Shown piece after piece: positions 53,182-61,618 of a stretch of 64,000 nt of DNA. The DNA comes from Geobacteraceae bacterium (GTDB taxonomy: Bacteria > Desulfobacterota > Desulfuromonadia > Geobacterales > Pseudopelobacteraceae), in contig JAAXTM010000002.1 of the NCBI GenBank assembly GCA_013336525.1, positions 620,001-684,000 of the forward strand. The letters run 5' to 3'. The notes under the pieces are model-generated. The model saw nothing but the letters and a program-made list of their open reading frames with translations, ran no database searches and was not told the origin of the DNA. Made by a program: the position numbers and the translations under genes. Position 1 is the stretch's first letter. The number at the start of each line of letters is the position of its first letter.

Positions 53182-53577
53182 TCAAACCGCATACGTTTTC
53201 TCCCAGTAATGCTCTTCAAGCTCCCGCCACGTCCGCTGCAGAAATCGGTACCAGGCCAGGGTGTCCCCCCCAATTATCGGAAGCCCCTCTTCAGCAATAA
53301 CCGCTCTCATTGCAAGCCGGGCAGTGGGGAGATCAATCAGGTCTATACTCTGTCCGGGAACACCCAGTTTTTCTGCCAGTGTCATACGGAGCCGTTCTGA
53401 AGCGGCGAGTTGCTGGATAAAATCCATGCCGCGACTCCACTGGATGGCGATATCCCAATCGCTGTCCGGCCGGGCGGTGCCGGTTGCACGGCTCCCGATC
53501 AGGATCGCCAGTTCAAGGTCGTCGATGACGCCAAGTATGTCAGACAGCTGATCTGTTATCAACTTAATACCATTCAT
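53182..53577 (-). CDS. second minimal nucleotidyltransferase (MNT type)
   Basis: Another 131-residue minimal nucleotidyltransferase, with G28-S29-X10-D40-W-D42 (LIGSRATGTARPDSDWDIAI). It shares little else with the neighbouring MntA-like protein. Its own HEPN partner is not adjacent. The C-terminal part (LAWYRFLQRTWRELEEHYWE) is different from MntA. It could be a solo antitoxin, a member of a three-gene module with the HepT pair, or a leftover from a decayed second pair. The gap of 42 bases to the MntA gene suits one transcript. Confidence 0.85.
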   Translation of the reverse strand: MNGIKLITDQLSDILGVIDDLELAILIGSRATGTARPDSDWDIAIQWSRGMDFIQQLAASERLRMTLAEKLGVPGQSIDLIDLPTARLAMRAVIAEEGLPIIGGDTLAWYRFLQRTWRELEEHYWEKTYAV

Positions 53578-53807
53578 CCCGGGTCTTTTTCAAAACCTCG
53601 AGGGCTGAGTGAGCGTTATTATCTATTTTTCTATAGAAGCCAAAATGGATAAATTTCTAACATATAGCAGAAGATAAGTCATTGGTTCTAATGTTTGTTT
53701 TTCCCCACTAGTTCCAGGATGAGAGAGCGAAAAGGGACGTTGTTCTGCCCATTCCTGCTGAACCAAAAATGTTATCCGATTGGTTACATTCATGAAGCTT
53801 GATGAAT
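53578..53807. other. intergenic region, gmd to nucleotidyltransferase gene
   Basis: 230 bases, AT-rich, without recognisable gene, repeat or terminator. A 70-residue open frame on the minus strand here overlaps gmd and has no recognisable sequence feature, so it is not called. Confidence 0.3.
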
Positions 53808-54926
53808 TTAATGCTCCGTGCTTACCGCTACGCAAAAGCCATGAGATTTTAGTATCGCATGACGCTGTGCCTCTTCCAGATCGTGAGCTACCATTTCAGC
53901 ACACATTTCCTGAACCGTGATTTCCGGAACCCAGCCGAGTTTTTCTTTTGCTTTGCTCGGGTCACCCAGCAAGGTTTCTACCTCGGATGGGCGGAAGTAA
54001 CGAGGATCTATGCGCATAATCAGATCACCAGCTTTCACTGCAGGGGCTTTATTCCCAACAACGGATACAACGGCGGCAATTTCATCTACGCCATGACCTT
54101 CAAATTTAAGTGTTATTCCCAACTCTGCTGCCGCCCAGATGATAAACTGACGTACTGTGTATTGGACACCGGTGGCAATGACGAAGTCTTCGGGATGATC
54201 CTGCTGCAGCATCATCCACTGCATCTTTACATAGTCCTTGGCATGGCCCCAGTCACGCAGGGAATCGATGTTACCCATGTATAAGCACTGTTCCAAACCT
54301 TGTGAAATATTGGCAAGGGCGCGTGTTATCTTGCGGGTGACAAAAGTTTCACCGCGCCGGGGAGATTCGTGGTTAAACAGAATGCCGTTGCAGGCATACA
54401 TACCGTAAGCTTCACGATAGTTGACAGTAATCCAATAGGCATACAGCTTGGCCACTGCATAGGGTGAGCGGGGATAAAAGGGGGTGGTTTCTTTTTGAGG
54501 AGTTTCCTGAACAAGACCGTATAGTTCAGAGGTTGAAGCCTGATAAAAGCGGGTCTTTTTATCCAGACCCAGCAAGCGGATAGCCTCGAGCATGCGCAGT
54601 GTGCCGACACCATCCGCCTCAACGGTATACTCCGGCGATTCAAAGCTGACCGCGACATGAGACTGAGCGCCAAGGTTGTAGACTTCATCAGGCTGGATTT
54701 CCTGCATGATGCGGGTCAGATTTGATGAATCGGTCAAGTCACCGTAATGAAGCTTGAAATGAGAATCTTTTATATGCGGATCCTGATAAATATGATCAAT
54801 CCGCTGGGTATTGAACGACGAGGCCCGTCGTTTGATGCCATGAACCTCGTAGCCTTTTTCCAGAAGGAATTCTGCCAGGTAAGATCCGTCCTGGCCGGTA
54901 ATACCGGTAATAAGCGCTTTTTTCAT
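53808..54926 (-). CDS. gmd: GDP-mannose 4,6-dehydratase
   Basis: Converts GDP-mannose to GDP-4-keto-6-deoxymannose, the precursor of fucose, rhamnose and perosamine. The 372-residue product has [20 protein letters not shown], the Gmd-specific [20 protein letters not shown], the [20 protein letters not shown] active site and the Tyr-x3-Lys in [13 protein letters not shown], plus [23 protein letters not shown] 54926, after GGAGGGAACG, was chosen over 54962. No fcl/GDP-fucose synthase or perosamine synthase is adjacent, so the finishing enzyme is elsewhere. It lies beside the surface-sugar region and may feed it. Confidence 0.96.
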   Translation of the reverse strand: MKKALITGITGQDGSYLAEFLLEKGYEVHGIKRRASSFNTQRIDHIYQDPHIKDSHFKLHYGDLTDSSNLTRIMQEIQPDEVYNLGAQSHVAVSFESPEYTVEADGVGTLRMLEAIRLLGLDKKTRFYQASTSELYGLVQETPQKETTPFYPRSPYAVAKLYAYWITVNYREAYGMYACNGILFNHESPRRGETFVTRKITRALANISQGLEQCLYMGNIDSLRDWGHAKDYVKMQWMMLQQDHPEDFVIATGVQYTVRQFIIWAAAELGITLKFEGHGVDEIAAVVSVVGNKAPAVKAGDLIMRIDPRYFRPSEVETLLGDPSKAKEKLGWVPEITVQEMCAEMVAHDLEEAQRHAILKSHGFCVAVSTEH

Positions 54927-55044
54927 CAGTCGTTCCCTCCGAAACCAATTCCCCTCAGCCACCCCTTATCATGGTGGAAGCCTTTAAGCCTCCCTTGCCT
55001 AATGGCACCTACTTCTGGTGACAATGGGAGTTTTTGAGGGGTTA

Positions 55045-56046
55045 TTATCTCCCCAACAGGGGACTCATGACCTGATAAGTCAGATAGGCAACCAGAGCCG
55101 AAGCAGGAATGGTAAGAACCCAGGCGACCAGGATCCGTTTGGCGACATTCCAGTTAACGGCGTTCAGACGTTTGGAAAGACCGACACCCAGAATGGTGGA
55201 GGTAATGACATGGGTGGTGCTGGTTGGCATGCCGAAAGCCGAGGCCCCCAGAATTACGCCTGCCGAAGCGGTTTCTACACAGAATCCATGTACCGGCTGC
55301 AGCTTGACAAAATCGCGGCCGACGGTCTTGATGATACGCCAGCCACCGGCCGCCGTTCCAAATGCCATAGCAGTCGCACAGGCCACCATAACTTCCCAGG
55401 GGACTTCAAAGGTTTTAATAGTCCCATAACTGACGAGAGCCAGGGTGATAACACCCATCGATTTCTGGGCATCGGCAGTACCGTGCGAGAAGGCCATCAA
55501 GGCAGCGGACGCGACCTGCAGCCGGCGAAAGTTTTTATTGAGGCCGCTGGGGGCGCTGTTGCGGAAGACCCGATACATGATCATCATGAAGATAAAACCG
55601 ATGGCGGTCCCAAGAATGGGGGAAAAAATCAACGCCATGATAATCTTCTTGAGTCCCGCCCATTTCAGGGCGGTGATGCCTGCATGGGCAATGACCGCCC
55701 CCGAGATTCCGCCGATAATGGCATGCGATGAAGAGGATGGCAGGCCGTAGTACCATGTGATCAGGTTCCAGATTATCGCGCCGGTGACGCCCGCCAGCAC
55801 GACCATCTGAGTCACATTGGAACTGTCCACAATCCCTTTGCCGATGGTTGTGGCTACCTTGGTGGAGATCATGGCGCCGGCAAAGTTGAGTACTGCGGCC
55901 ATTATGATGGCCGATTTGACCGAAAGGGCACGAGTCGAAATACAGGTTGCAATAGCGTTTGCAGTGTCGTGGAAACCGTTGATATAGTCAAAGACAAGCG
56001 CCGCCACGATTACCAGGCAGAGCAAAAGGAAGGCCGGCTCAAGCAT
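55045..56046 (-). CDS. PiT-family inorganic phosphate transporter
   Basis: Inner-membrane phosphate permease of about 333 residues, low-affinity, ion-coupled. The duplicated PiT signatures are visible: FDYINGFHDTANAIATCIST in the N half and a GTADAQKSMGVITLALVS block in the C half, with LITWYYGLPSSSSHAIIGGI and ASAFGMPTSTTHVITSTILG. ATG 56046 overlaps the DUF47 stop by eight bases and starts directly in the first helix; the longer frame adds an unrelated basic stretch. The pairing with a PhoU-like gene is usual for PiT transporters. Confidence 0.93.
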   Translation of the reverse strand: MLEPAFLLLCLVIVAALVFDYINGFHDTANAIATCISTRALSVKSAIIMAAVLNFAGAMISTKVATTIGKGIVDSSNVTQMVVLAGVTGAIIWNLITWYYGLPSSSSHAIIGGISGAVIAHAGITALKWAGLKKIIMALIFSPILGTAIGFIFMMIMYRVFRNSAPSGLNKNFRRLQVASAALMAFSHGTADAQKSMGVITLALVSYGTIKTFEVPWEVMVACATAMAFGTAAGGWRIIKTVGRDFVKLQPVHGFCVETASAGVILGASAFGMPTSTTHVITSTILGVGLSKRLNAVNWNVAKRILVAWVLTIPASALVAYLTYQVMSPLLGR

Positions 56047-56659
56047 TCTTAACCACCACGCTTTCAAGGATATTGGAGGCGTCTTCGCATCTGTCGGTCG
56101 CCTTCTCGAGTGTCTCAAAGATTTCCTTCCATTTGATCAGCTGGATCGGGTCCTTCTCTTCATCAAAAAGACGGCTGATAGCTTCACGTGAGACACGATC
56201 GGCCTCATTTTCCAGAGAGTTGATCTCTACGCATGCCTCGAAGATCTGCTCGTAGGTCTTCTTGCCAAGCATTGCAACCGCCTTGTCGATCGCATAGCAC
56301 GACTGCAAAATGATGAAGCCAAGAGATTTGGCTTCAGGAGGGATCGCTTCGACATTGTACATGATGATCCGCTGGGCGGAGGCGTCAATCAGGTCAAGTA
56401 TATCGTCCAGCTTGGATGCTAATGCATAGATATCTTCCGGATCAAGCGGCGTTACAAAGGTTTTGTGCAGCGTCTGGATGATTTCATGGGTTATCGAATC
56501 ACCCTTGTGTTCCACATCCTTGATCCTGCGCTGGCTTTCGACCGGATTATCAAAATTGTCGAGCATATCTTTCAGGAGCTTGGCCCCTTCGATGATGTTC
56601 TCTGTCATATCCTTGAAAAGTTTGAAGAATTTTTCTTCCTTTGGTATTAATCCGAACAT
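56039..56659 (-). CDS. DUF47 / PhoU-like protein
   Basis: Helical cytoplasmic protein of 206 residues in the DUF47 (PhoU-like) family, thought to modulate the PiT permease. Seen: FKLFKDMTENIIEGAKLLKD, then the family blocks KDVEHKGDSITHEIIQTLHK and TPLDPEDIYALASKLDDILD, and a second acidic half with NEADRVSREAISRLFDEEKD. The acidic E/D-x-x-x-D clusters bind metals in relatives. The stop overlaps the start of the PiT gene, so they are translated together. No sign of phosphate-box regulation was recognised upstream. Confidence 0.92.
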   Translation of the reverse strand: MFGLIPKEEKFFKLFKDMTENIIEGAKLLKDMLDNFDNPVESQRRIKDVEHKGDSITHEIIQTLHKTFVTPLDPEDIYALASKLDDILDLIDASAQRIIMYNVEAIPPEAKSLGFIILQSCYAIDKAVAMLGKKTYEQIFEACVEINSLENEADRVSREAISRLFDEEKDPIQLIKWKEIFETLEKATDRCEDASNILESVVVKNA

Positions 56660-57023
56660 GGTTACGCCTCCGTTTATTTATATGCAGACCACTTTTAAAA
56701 CCTGCCATTAATAGCACACTTTTGGCACTGTTTATAGAATAAATTTGGTAACTAAGCAGAACCATGGTTGCATAAACCTAAACCTGTCTCACGCAAAGAC
56801 GCGAAGACGCAAAGAAAACCGGGATCGAAAACCTGAAAGCTTTTGGGTTAAACCATAAATCTTTGCTTTTGACTTTCTTTGCGGCTTTGCGTGAGATGCT
56901 TTCCGTTTTTGACCTGAGTAGTTACAAATTTGTTTGTACCCGCCAGCAGCATGGCAACATCAGATTGCCTTTGTTATTGTGTTGCAGTATCCTTCATTTT
57001 TTTCAACTGACAGGAGCATAAAT
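56660..57023. other. intergenic region between DUF47 and uppP genes
   Basis: 364 bases between divergent genes. It holds the ACGCAAAG-type inverted repeat (56785-56896). The remainder contains both promoters, which were not pinpointed. Confidence 0.5.
56785..56896. repeat. ACGCAAAG-type inverted repeat pair
   Basis: Left arm at 56785-56817 (GTCTCACGCAAAGACGCGAA then GACGCAAAGAAAA) and right arm at 56860-56896 (TCTTTGCTTTTGACTTTCTT then TGCGGCTTTGCGTGAGA) are inverted, around a 42-base core. It lies between the divergent DUF47 and uppP genes. The word CACGCAAAG differs by one base from the CACGCAGAG units near the GxxExxY gene, so both belong to one repeat family. Confidence 0.75.
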
Positions 57024-57845
57024 ATGGATTTGTTTCACGCAGCCGTTCTTGGTGCCTTACAAGGATTTACCGAGGTCCTTCCGATCAGCAGCTCGGCCCA
57101 TCTGATCCTGGTACCGTGGCTGCTCAAATGGCCCGAATCAGGTTTGACTTTTGACGTTGCGCTGCATTTGGGGACTTTTCTGGCACTGTCGCTCTATTTC
57201 TGGCGCGATATCATCGAAATGATCATATCTTTCTTTGACGCCATCGCCGCACGAAGACTGAATACCCCGGCAAGGAGACTGCCGTTTCTGATCATCGCAA
57301 CCACCGTTCCGGCTGCCGTGGTCGGCAAACTGTTCGAAGAACAGATCGAGGCGATCTTCCGTTCAAATCCACTGCTCATCTCTTCGATCCTGATACTGTT
57401 CGGCCTCCTTCTCGGTGCGGTCGATCTATTTGGTCGAAAACGCCTGATTCTGGACGAAATAAAACCTGCAGGTGCACTGACGATCGGCCTGATGCAATGC
57501 CTGGCGCTGATCCCCGGCGTTTCCCGCTCCGGCATCACCATCACAGCCGCACTGATGCTCGGCTTTACCCGCGAAAGTGCCGCCCGCTTCTCATTCCTGA
57601 TATCTCTGCCGATTGTCGCAGGGGCCGCGCTGCTTAAAACAGTGCATCTGTTCAAACATGGCATTCCTGCCGGAGAAGGTCTACCGATGCTGGTGGGGAT
57701 ATCATTCTCGGCCGTTACCGGGTATATCAGTGTCGCTTTCCTGCTCCGCTTTGTGCAAAAAAGGAGCCTCTCGCCATTTGTCTGGTACAGGGTCATTGCC
57801 GGGGGTGGTTTAATAATCGCTATTCTTTCCGGCTTCAAAGGGTAG
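57024..57845 (+). CDS. uppP: undecaprenyl-diphosphatase
   Basis: Inner-membrane phosphatase that recycles undecaprenyl pyrophosphate to the monophosphate for peptidoglycan and surface glycans. The 273 residues contain about eight helices and the two BacA signatures: GALQGFTEVLPISSSAHLIL near the N terminus and IPGVSRSGITITAALMLGF near 165-185. ATG 57024, preceded by GACAGGAGCA, is preferred over the frame starting at 56934. The radC gene follows after nine bases. It provides lipid carrier to the polysaccharide pathway in this window, though the two regions are not co-transcribed. Confidence 0.95.
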   Translation: MDLFHAAVLGALQGFTEVLPISSSAHLILVPWLLKWPESGLTFDVALHLGTFLALSLYFWRDIIEMIISFFDAIAARRLNTPARRLPFLIIATTVPAAVVGKLFEEQIEAIFRSNPLLISSILILFGLLLGAVDLFGRKRLILDEIKPAGALTIGLMQCLALIPGVSRSGITITAALMLGFTRESAARFSFLISLPIVAGAALLKTVHLFKHGIPAGEGLPMLVGISFSAVTGYISVAFLLRFVQKRSLSPFVWYRVIAGGGLIIAILSGFKG

Positions 57846-57854
57846 GGTGAATAT

Positions 57855-58544
57855 ATGCAGGGTGGTATCAAAGAGTGGCCCGAAGACGAGCGCCCGCGGG
57901 AAAAGATGCTTAAACAGGGTGCTGCGACCCTTACTGATGCAGAGTTGCTGGCCTTGATTATCAGAACCGGTGATCCCGGTTCCAAACAGAGTGCTATAGA
58001 TCTCGGGCGTGGGTTGATCAAGCATTTCAGCGGCAATCTTCGCGAACTGGCCGGTGCCGGTCTGAGTGAACTCTGTGCCATAAAAGGGGTTGGCCTGGCC
58101 AAAGCAACCAGCATCAAGGCCGCCTTTACTCTTGCGTCACGTTTCCAGACCCGCAAACTGGAACGGCTCGACCGCTTCACCTCTCCGCAGCAGGTTTTTG
58201 ACTATTTCCACCACGAGTTCCGCGACAGCCGTAAGGAATATTTCCTTGTGCTGCTGCTGGACGGCAAAAACCGCATCATCAGACGTGTTCAGATCTCTGA
58301 GGGGAGTCTTAATCAGAGCATCGTACATCCACGCGAGGTTTTCAGCCCGGCGGTAAAGGAATCGGCCGCCGCCATGATCCTGGTACACAATCATCCCACC
58401 GGTGACCCCGCCCCCAGCTCTGAAGATATCGCAGTCACACGACGCCTTACGGAGGCCGGGGAGATCATTGGAATAAAGGTGCTGGATCACATCATTGTCG
58501 GCGATGGGGAGTATTTGAGTTTTGTTGAGCGAGGGTTGCTGTAA
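57855..58544 (+). CDS. radC: RadC family JAB1/MPN protein
   Basis: JAMM-domain protein of 229 residues, historically linked to DNA repair but of unproven function. An N-terminal helix-hairpin-helix region (LRELAGAGLSELCAIKGVGL) precedes the MPN domain with the metal motif VHNHPTGDPAPSSEDIAVTR and the catalytic glutamate region further upstream. The C terminus (VLDHIIVGDGEYLSFVERGL) is complete. The gene begins nine bases after uppP and probably shares its transcript. A composite repeat element follows the stop. Confidence 0.95.
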   Translation: MQGGIKEWPEDERPREKMLKQGAATLTDAELLALIIRTGDPGSKQSAIDLGRGLIKHFSGNLRELAGAGLSELCAIKGVGLAKATSIKAAFTLASRFQTRKLERLDRFTSPQQVFDYFHHEFRDSRKEYFLVLLLDGKNRIIRRVQISEGSLNQSIVHPREVFSPAVKESAAAMILVHNHPTGDPAPSSEDIAVTRRLTEAGEIIGIKVLDHIIVGDGEYLSFVERGLL

Positions 58545-58591
58545 ACCTGAAAAAAGCATTTGAAACACGGAGAAAAATAAACCTTAAAAAA

Positions 58592-58755
58592 GCTGTTATC
58601 CGCAGATTAACGCAGATTAACGCAGCCAAAAGTAGGCGCTTCTAAGCGACAAATCAAAGGCTTGAAACAAATACTGGTTCAACCAAAAAGGAGTGCATGT
58701 TTTTATAAATAACTATTGGTTTTATCTGCCTTAATCTGCGGTATCTGCGGACCAA
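58592..58755. repeat. composite repeat element C (GATTAACGCA units, inverted ends)
   Basis: Left end: tandem CGCAGATTAACGCAGATTAA at 58601-58620, then CGCAGCCAAAAGTAGGCGCT. Right end: TTATCTGCCTTAATCTGCGG then TATCTGCGGACCAA (58722-58755). A relative in opposite orientation lies at 61430-61600: the 46-base outer arm is almost identical (two differences by eye) and a CGCTTAGAAGCGCCT core hairpin is shared. It sits between the convergent radC and hemG genes. Confidence 0.85.
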
Positions 58756-58794
58756 AAGCCGTTTATAGGATAAAGCATTAAAATCCAAAAACAC

Positions 58795-58911
58795 TTTTAC
58801 AGGGATAAAACCTTTGGAATCCATAAAGATGTAAAGACTTTTTATTTTAACCAAACGTTTGTATCCTGGTTTTTGCCGTTATCCCCTGTATCCCCTTCAT
58901 CCCTGTTAAAT
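58795..58911. repeat. ACAGGGAT / ATCCCTGT inverted repeat (element D)
   Basis: TTTTACAGGGATAAAA (58795-58810) faces GTTATCCCCTGTATCCCCTT then CATCCCTGTTAAAT (58878-58911), containing an 11-base-period run of CCCCTGTAT, CCCCTTCAT and CCCTGTT. It lies directly beside element C and fills the rest of the gap before hemG. It differs in sequence from the GATTAACGCA and CACGCAGAG families. Confidence 0.65.
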
Positions 58912-58949
58912 ATAAAGATTTTGTACTGTGCTGAATAGATTATAATTCT

Positions 58950-60356
58950 TTATATTTGACTGAGCGCCTCATCTGCAGCCCGTTCAGCCGCTGCAACGCA
59001 ATCATTCAGCCCGATACCGCGGTAGGAATTGCCGGTCAGGATCAACCCCGGGTGTTTTTTCAACGCATCATCAAGAGCCTGCAGCCGAGCGCCATGCCCG
59101 ACGGTGTACTGCGGGATAGCCTGCGGATGACGGAATACCCTGACAAATTCCGGCTGAGCATCGATCCCCATAGTTAAAGCCAGATCCTTCCTGACACGGG
59201 CCACAACTTCATCATCACTCAGTGTAACGTATTCCGGAAAGCAAGCTCCACCCATCATACTTCGAAGCAGCACTTTTCCCTCCGGGGCCCGATCCTCAAA
59301 CATACTTGAATCCCACAGGGTACCGAGCGTGTTGCAGCCCTCCTTTTTCGGGATCAGATAGCCGAAGCCATCCAGAGAGCGCTTGATCTGCCCGCGACTG
59401 TAGCCGAAGCAGATTACCGTCATGCTGGCGTAGGGAATCTGCTGCAATATCCCGGCTATGCCGCCATCCAGACCGGCAATCATCTCAGCCGCCGCAAAGG
59501 CTGGCGAAGCCACAATTACCTGGTCTGCAACATACTCTGCTCCATCGCTGCACTTCACCCGGTAGGGGATGTCTGTCCCCTTCTCTACCGCAGCGACAGC
59601 CACACCGGGCCTGACAATATCTCCCAGTGACACTGCCATTGCATCGGCAAGATACTGGATTCCTTCGCGGAACGAAGTGAGCACACCTCCAGGGCCGGCA
59701 GCACTGGATACAACCTTTCCGGCCGCCTGATCGCGTTTTTTCTTTTTGGCCAGCATGATCATTGCACGGATCAATCCGCCATATTCGCTCTCCAATTCGG
59801 CAATGCGGGGAAAACAGGAAACCAGCGACATTGTTTCCGGATTACCGGCAAAAATGCCCGAAACCATCGGTGCGATCAGCTTGTCAAGCGCCTCCGCGCC
59901 CAATCTGCGCCGGCCAAAATCGGCCAGGGTCTCATCGACACCGACTGGTGCTGAAGCAATGAAAGGTGTCGGCTCCATTGCCAGCCGCAACTTACCGGGC
60001 CAGGAAATCAGACGGCTGCGAAGGAACCCCGGGGCGCCGTCCGGCAACTGGTGCAGCTCTCCGCCGGAGTAGATGAAGCGCTTACGGGCGTTATCGTTGC
60101 TGCGAAGCAGGTTACTCTCCACGCCAATCGCCCTGCAGAGGTCCAGTGTCTGGGGCTTGCTGTCCAGAAAACCGTTAGGCCCCCATTCACAGGTATAGCC
60201 TTCGGCCTTGATGCTCCGTATTTTCCCCCCCGGATGCTGTTCTTTCTCTAACAGGGTTATTTCAAGCTCATTTCCTGCCGCCTGAGCCTTTGAACGCAGC
60301 AGCCAGGCTGTTGCAAGACCGGAGATGCCGCCGCCGATGATGATGGTTTTTTTCAT
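58950..60356 (-). CDS. oxygen-dependent-type protoporphyrinogen oxidase (HemY-like)
   Basis: FAD enzyme of 468 residues that oxidises protoporphyrinogen IX (or coproporphyrinogen III) to the porphyrin in haem synthesis. The FAD-binding start is TIIIGGGISGLATAWLL, followed by LEKEQHPGGKIRS and the family block GYTCEWGPNGFLDSKPQTLD. The C-terminal FAD-contact region GLILTGNSYRGIGLNDCVAA is intact. Length is normal. The gene lies between two inverted composite elements and is divergent from the dnaJ-like gene. The HemG name is used for this class by some annotators; hemY-type protein is the more exact description. Confidence 0.93.
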   Translation of the reverse strand: MKKTIIIGGGISGLATAWLLRSKAQAAGNELEITLLEKEQHPGGKIRSIKAEGYTCEWGPNGFLDSKPQTLDLCRAIGVESNLLRSNDNARKRFIYSGGELHQLPDGAPGFLRSRLISWPGKLRLAMEPTPFIASAPVGVDETLADFGRRRLGAEALDKLIAPMVSGIFAGNPETMSLVSCFPRIAELESEYGGLIRAMIMLAKKKKRDQAAGKVVSSAAGPGGVLTSFREGIQYLADAMAVSLGDIVRPGVAVAAVEKGTDIPYRVKCSDGAEYVADQVIVASPAFAAAEMIAGLDGGIAGILQQIPYASMTVICFGYSRGQIKRSLDGFGYLIPKKEGCNTLGTLWDSSMFEDRAPEGKVLLRSMMGGACFPEYVTLSDDEVVARVRKDLALTMGIDAQPEFVRVFRHPQAIPQYTVGHGARLQALDDALKKHPGLILTGNSYRGIGLNDCVAAAERAADEALSQI

Positions 60357-60501
60357 GGGAGTGCCCCCGTTTTAAGGTTTTGTTTTTTTCGGATAGTACG
60401 TATGGCGGCCTGCTCTGTCAAGGTATACACATGCGATGGAGTTGACAGCTCAGGAGTTAGAGCTTACATTGCCTGCAAATAATAAACAAATGGAGATTGT
60501 T

Positions 60502-61413
60502 ATGGCACAGGTTGATTACTATAAAGCGCTGGGTATCGAAAAAGGTTCTTCTCCAGACGAGATTAAGAAAGCCTTTCGCAAGCTGGCGGTCAAGTATCAC
60601 CCGGACCGCAACCCAGATAACAAGGGTGCGGAAGATAAATTCAAAGAGATCAACGAGGCCTACGCGGTACTCTCCGACCCGGAGAAGAAACAGCAGTATG
60701 ATACCTACGGCTCCAGCGGTTTTCACAAACAGTACAGCCAGGAAGATATTTTTCGTGGTTTCGACTTCGGCAATGCCTATAAAGATATGGGCGGCGGTTT
60801 TGGAGGAGGAGGTTCCGAGGATCTTTTTTCCCGACTGTTCGGCGGTTCTTTTGGCCGCGGAGGGGGGCGAGGCGGCTTCCGTTCAGCACCGCAGAGGGGG
60901 GCGGACCACGAAATGGAGGTTACCGTCAGTTTTAGAGATGCTGCCCACGGGGCTGAAAAGCAGATCGCTTTCCGGCGCAATGGCCAAAGAGAAGAGCTGA
61001 AGGTAAAAATTCCGGCTGGAGTTGATAACGGCAGCAAGATCCGGATTACCGGCAAAGGCGCTCAGGGTGAGGGTGGCGGAGCGGTCGGCGATCTGTACCT
61101 CATCATTCATGTCATGCCTGATCCGGTTTTCAGCCGCGATGGCGGCGATCTTTTTGTTGATCGCTCTATTCCGTTCAGTGCCGCCTGCCTCGGTGTTTCT
61201 CTTGATGTGCCGACTTTGGAGGGAGACAAGCGGATAAAGGTGCCGGCAGGCATTCAACCGGGCACCAAGATCAGGCTGAAAGGGTGCGGGATCAAAACGC
61301 TCGGCTCAAATTCTAAAGGCGATCTGTACGTAAAGGTCGGGGTGCATATTCCGGAAGCGCTTAACGGTGAGCAGAAGAAACTGGTGGAGGAGTTGGCAGA
61401 GAAAGGGCTGTAA
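60502..61413 (+). CDS. CbpA-like DnaJ-domain co-chaperone
   Basis: J-domain protein of 303 residues that stimulates DnaK. The J domain (residues 3-68) has the HPD motif in YHPDRNPDN; a Gly/Phe-rich linker follows (GGGFGGGGSEDLFSRLFGGS). The C-terminal beta-sandwich substrate domain is present (GVDNGSKIRITGKGAQGEGG). The CxxCxGxG zinc fingers of true DnaJ are missing, so it is CbpA/DnaJ class II. ATG 60502 with GGAG six bases upstream is preferred over the 60436 frame. It is monocistronic, divergent from the hemY-like gene, and followed by element E. Confidence 0.93.
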   Translation: MAQVDYYKALGIEKGSSPDEIKKAFRKLAVKYHPDRNPDNKGAEDKFKEINEAYAVLSDPEKKQQYDTYGSSGFHKQYSQEDIFRGFDFGNAYKDMGGGFGGGGSEDLFSRLFGGSFGRGGGRGGFRSAPQRGADHEMEVTVSFRDAAHGAEKQIAFRRNGQREELKVKIPAGVDNGSKIRITGKGAQGEGGGAVGDLYLIIHVMPDPVFSRDGGDLFVDRSIPFSAACLGVSLDVPTLEGDKRIKVPAGIQPGTKIRLKGCGIKTLGSNSKGDLYVKVGVHIPEALNGEQKKLVEELAEKGL

Positions 61414-61429
61414 TTCTACCAATAGGCTG

Positions 61430-61600
61430 TTGGTCCGCAGATACCGCAGATTAACGCAGATAAAAACAATAGTTATTCCTGTCTCGTTCTAATTCGCCGC
61501 TTAGAAGCGCCTGATAAAACAACTTACTGGGTGTTGTTTGTATGATGCCAACAAACAAAACCCAGTAATACTTTTGGCTGCGTTAATCTGTGGATGACAG
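61430..61600. repeat. composite repeat element E with inserted hairpin
   Basis: Begins TTGGTCCGCAGATACCGCAG then ATTAACGCAG (61430-61459), the inverse counterpart of the end of element C. It also carries the CGCTTAGAAGCGCCT core and ends in CTTTTGGCTGCGTTAATCTG. Compared with C, one 10-base unit is missing at the end and about 58 bases are inserted at 61512-61569. The insert contains an own hairpin (TTACTGGGT at 61524-61532, ACCCAGTAA at 61560-61568). Confidence 0.85.
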
Positions 61601-61618
61601 TTTTTAAGTAGAATGGCA

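Larger units (their letters stand above)
58545..58949. other. intergenic region between radC and the hemY-like gene
   Basis: 405 bases between convergent genes, almost entirely occupied by repeat elements C (58592-58755) and D (58795-58911). No T-tract terminator was seen apart from these structures. Confidence 0.6.

Noticed and set aside
53623-53835. Minus-strand 70-residue frame between gmd and the nucleotidyltransferase gene
   Set aside because: Overlaps the gmd C terminus, no ribosome site or recognisable sequence.
55018-55731. Plus-strand 237-residue frame opposite the phosphate transporter gene
   Set aside because: Gly/Asp/His-rich composition typical of antisense to a membrane protein gene; no family.
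56785-56896. Possible CRISPR array from the CGCAAAG tandem units
   Set aside because: The units are contiguous, without unique spacers, and form inverted arms.
57194-58180. Minus-strand open frame of 328 residues opposite uppP and the start of radC
   Set aside because: Composition is that of a shadow frame (Arg/Ser/Pro-rich) with no recognisable domain, while the plus strand has clear UppP and RadC motifs.
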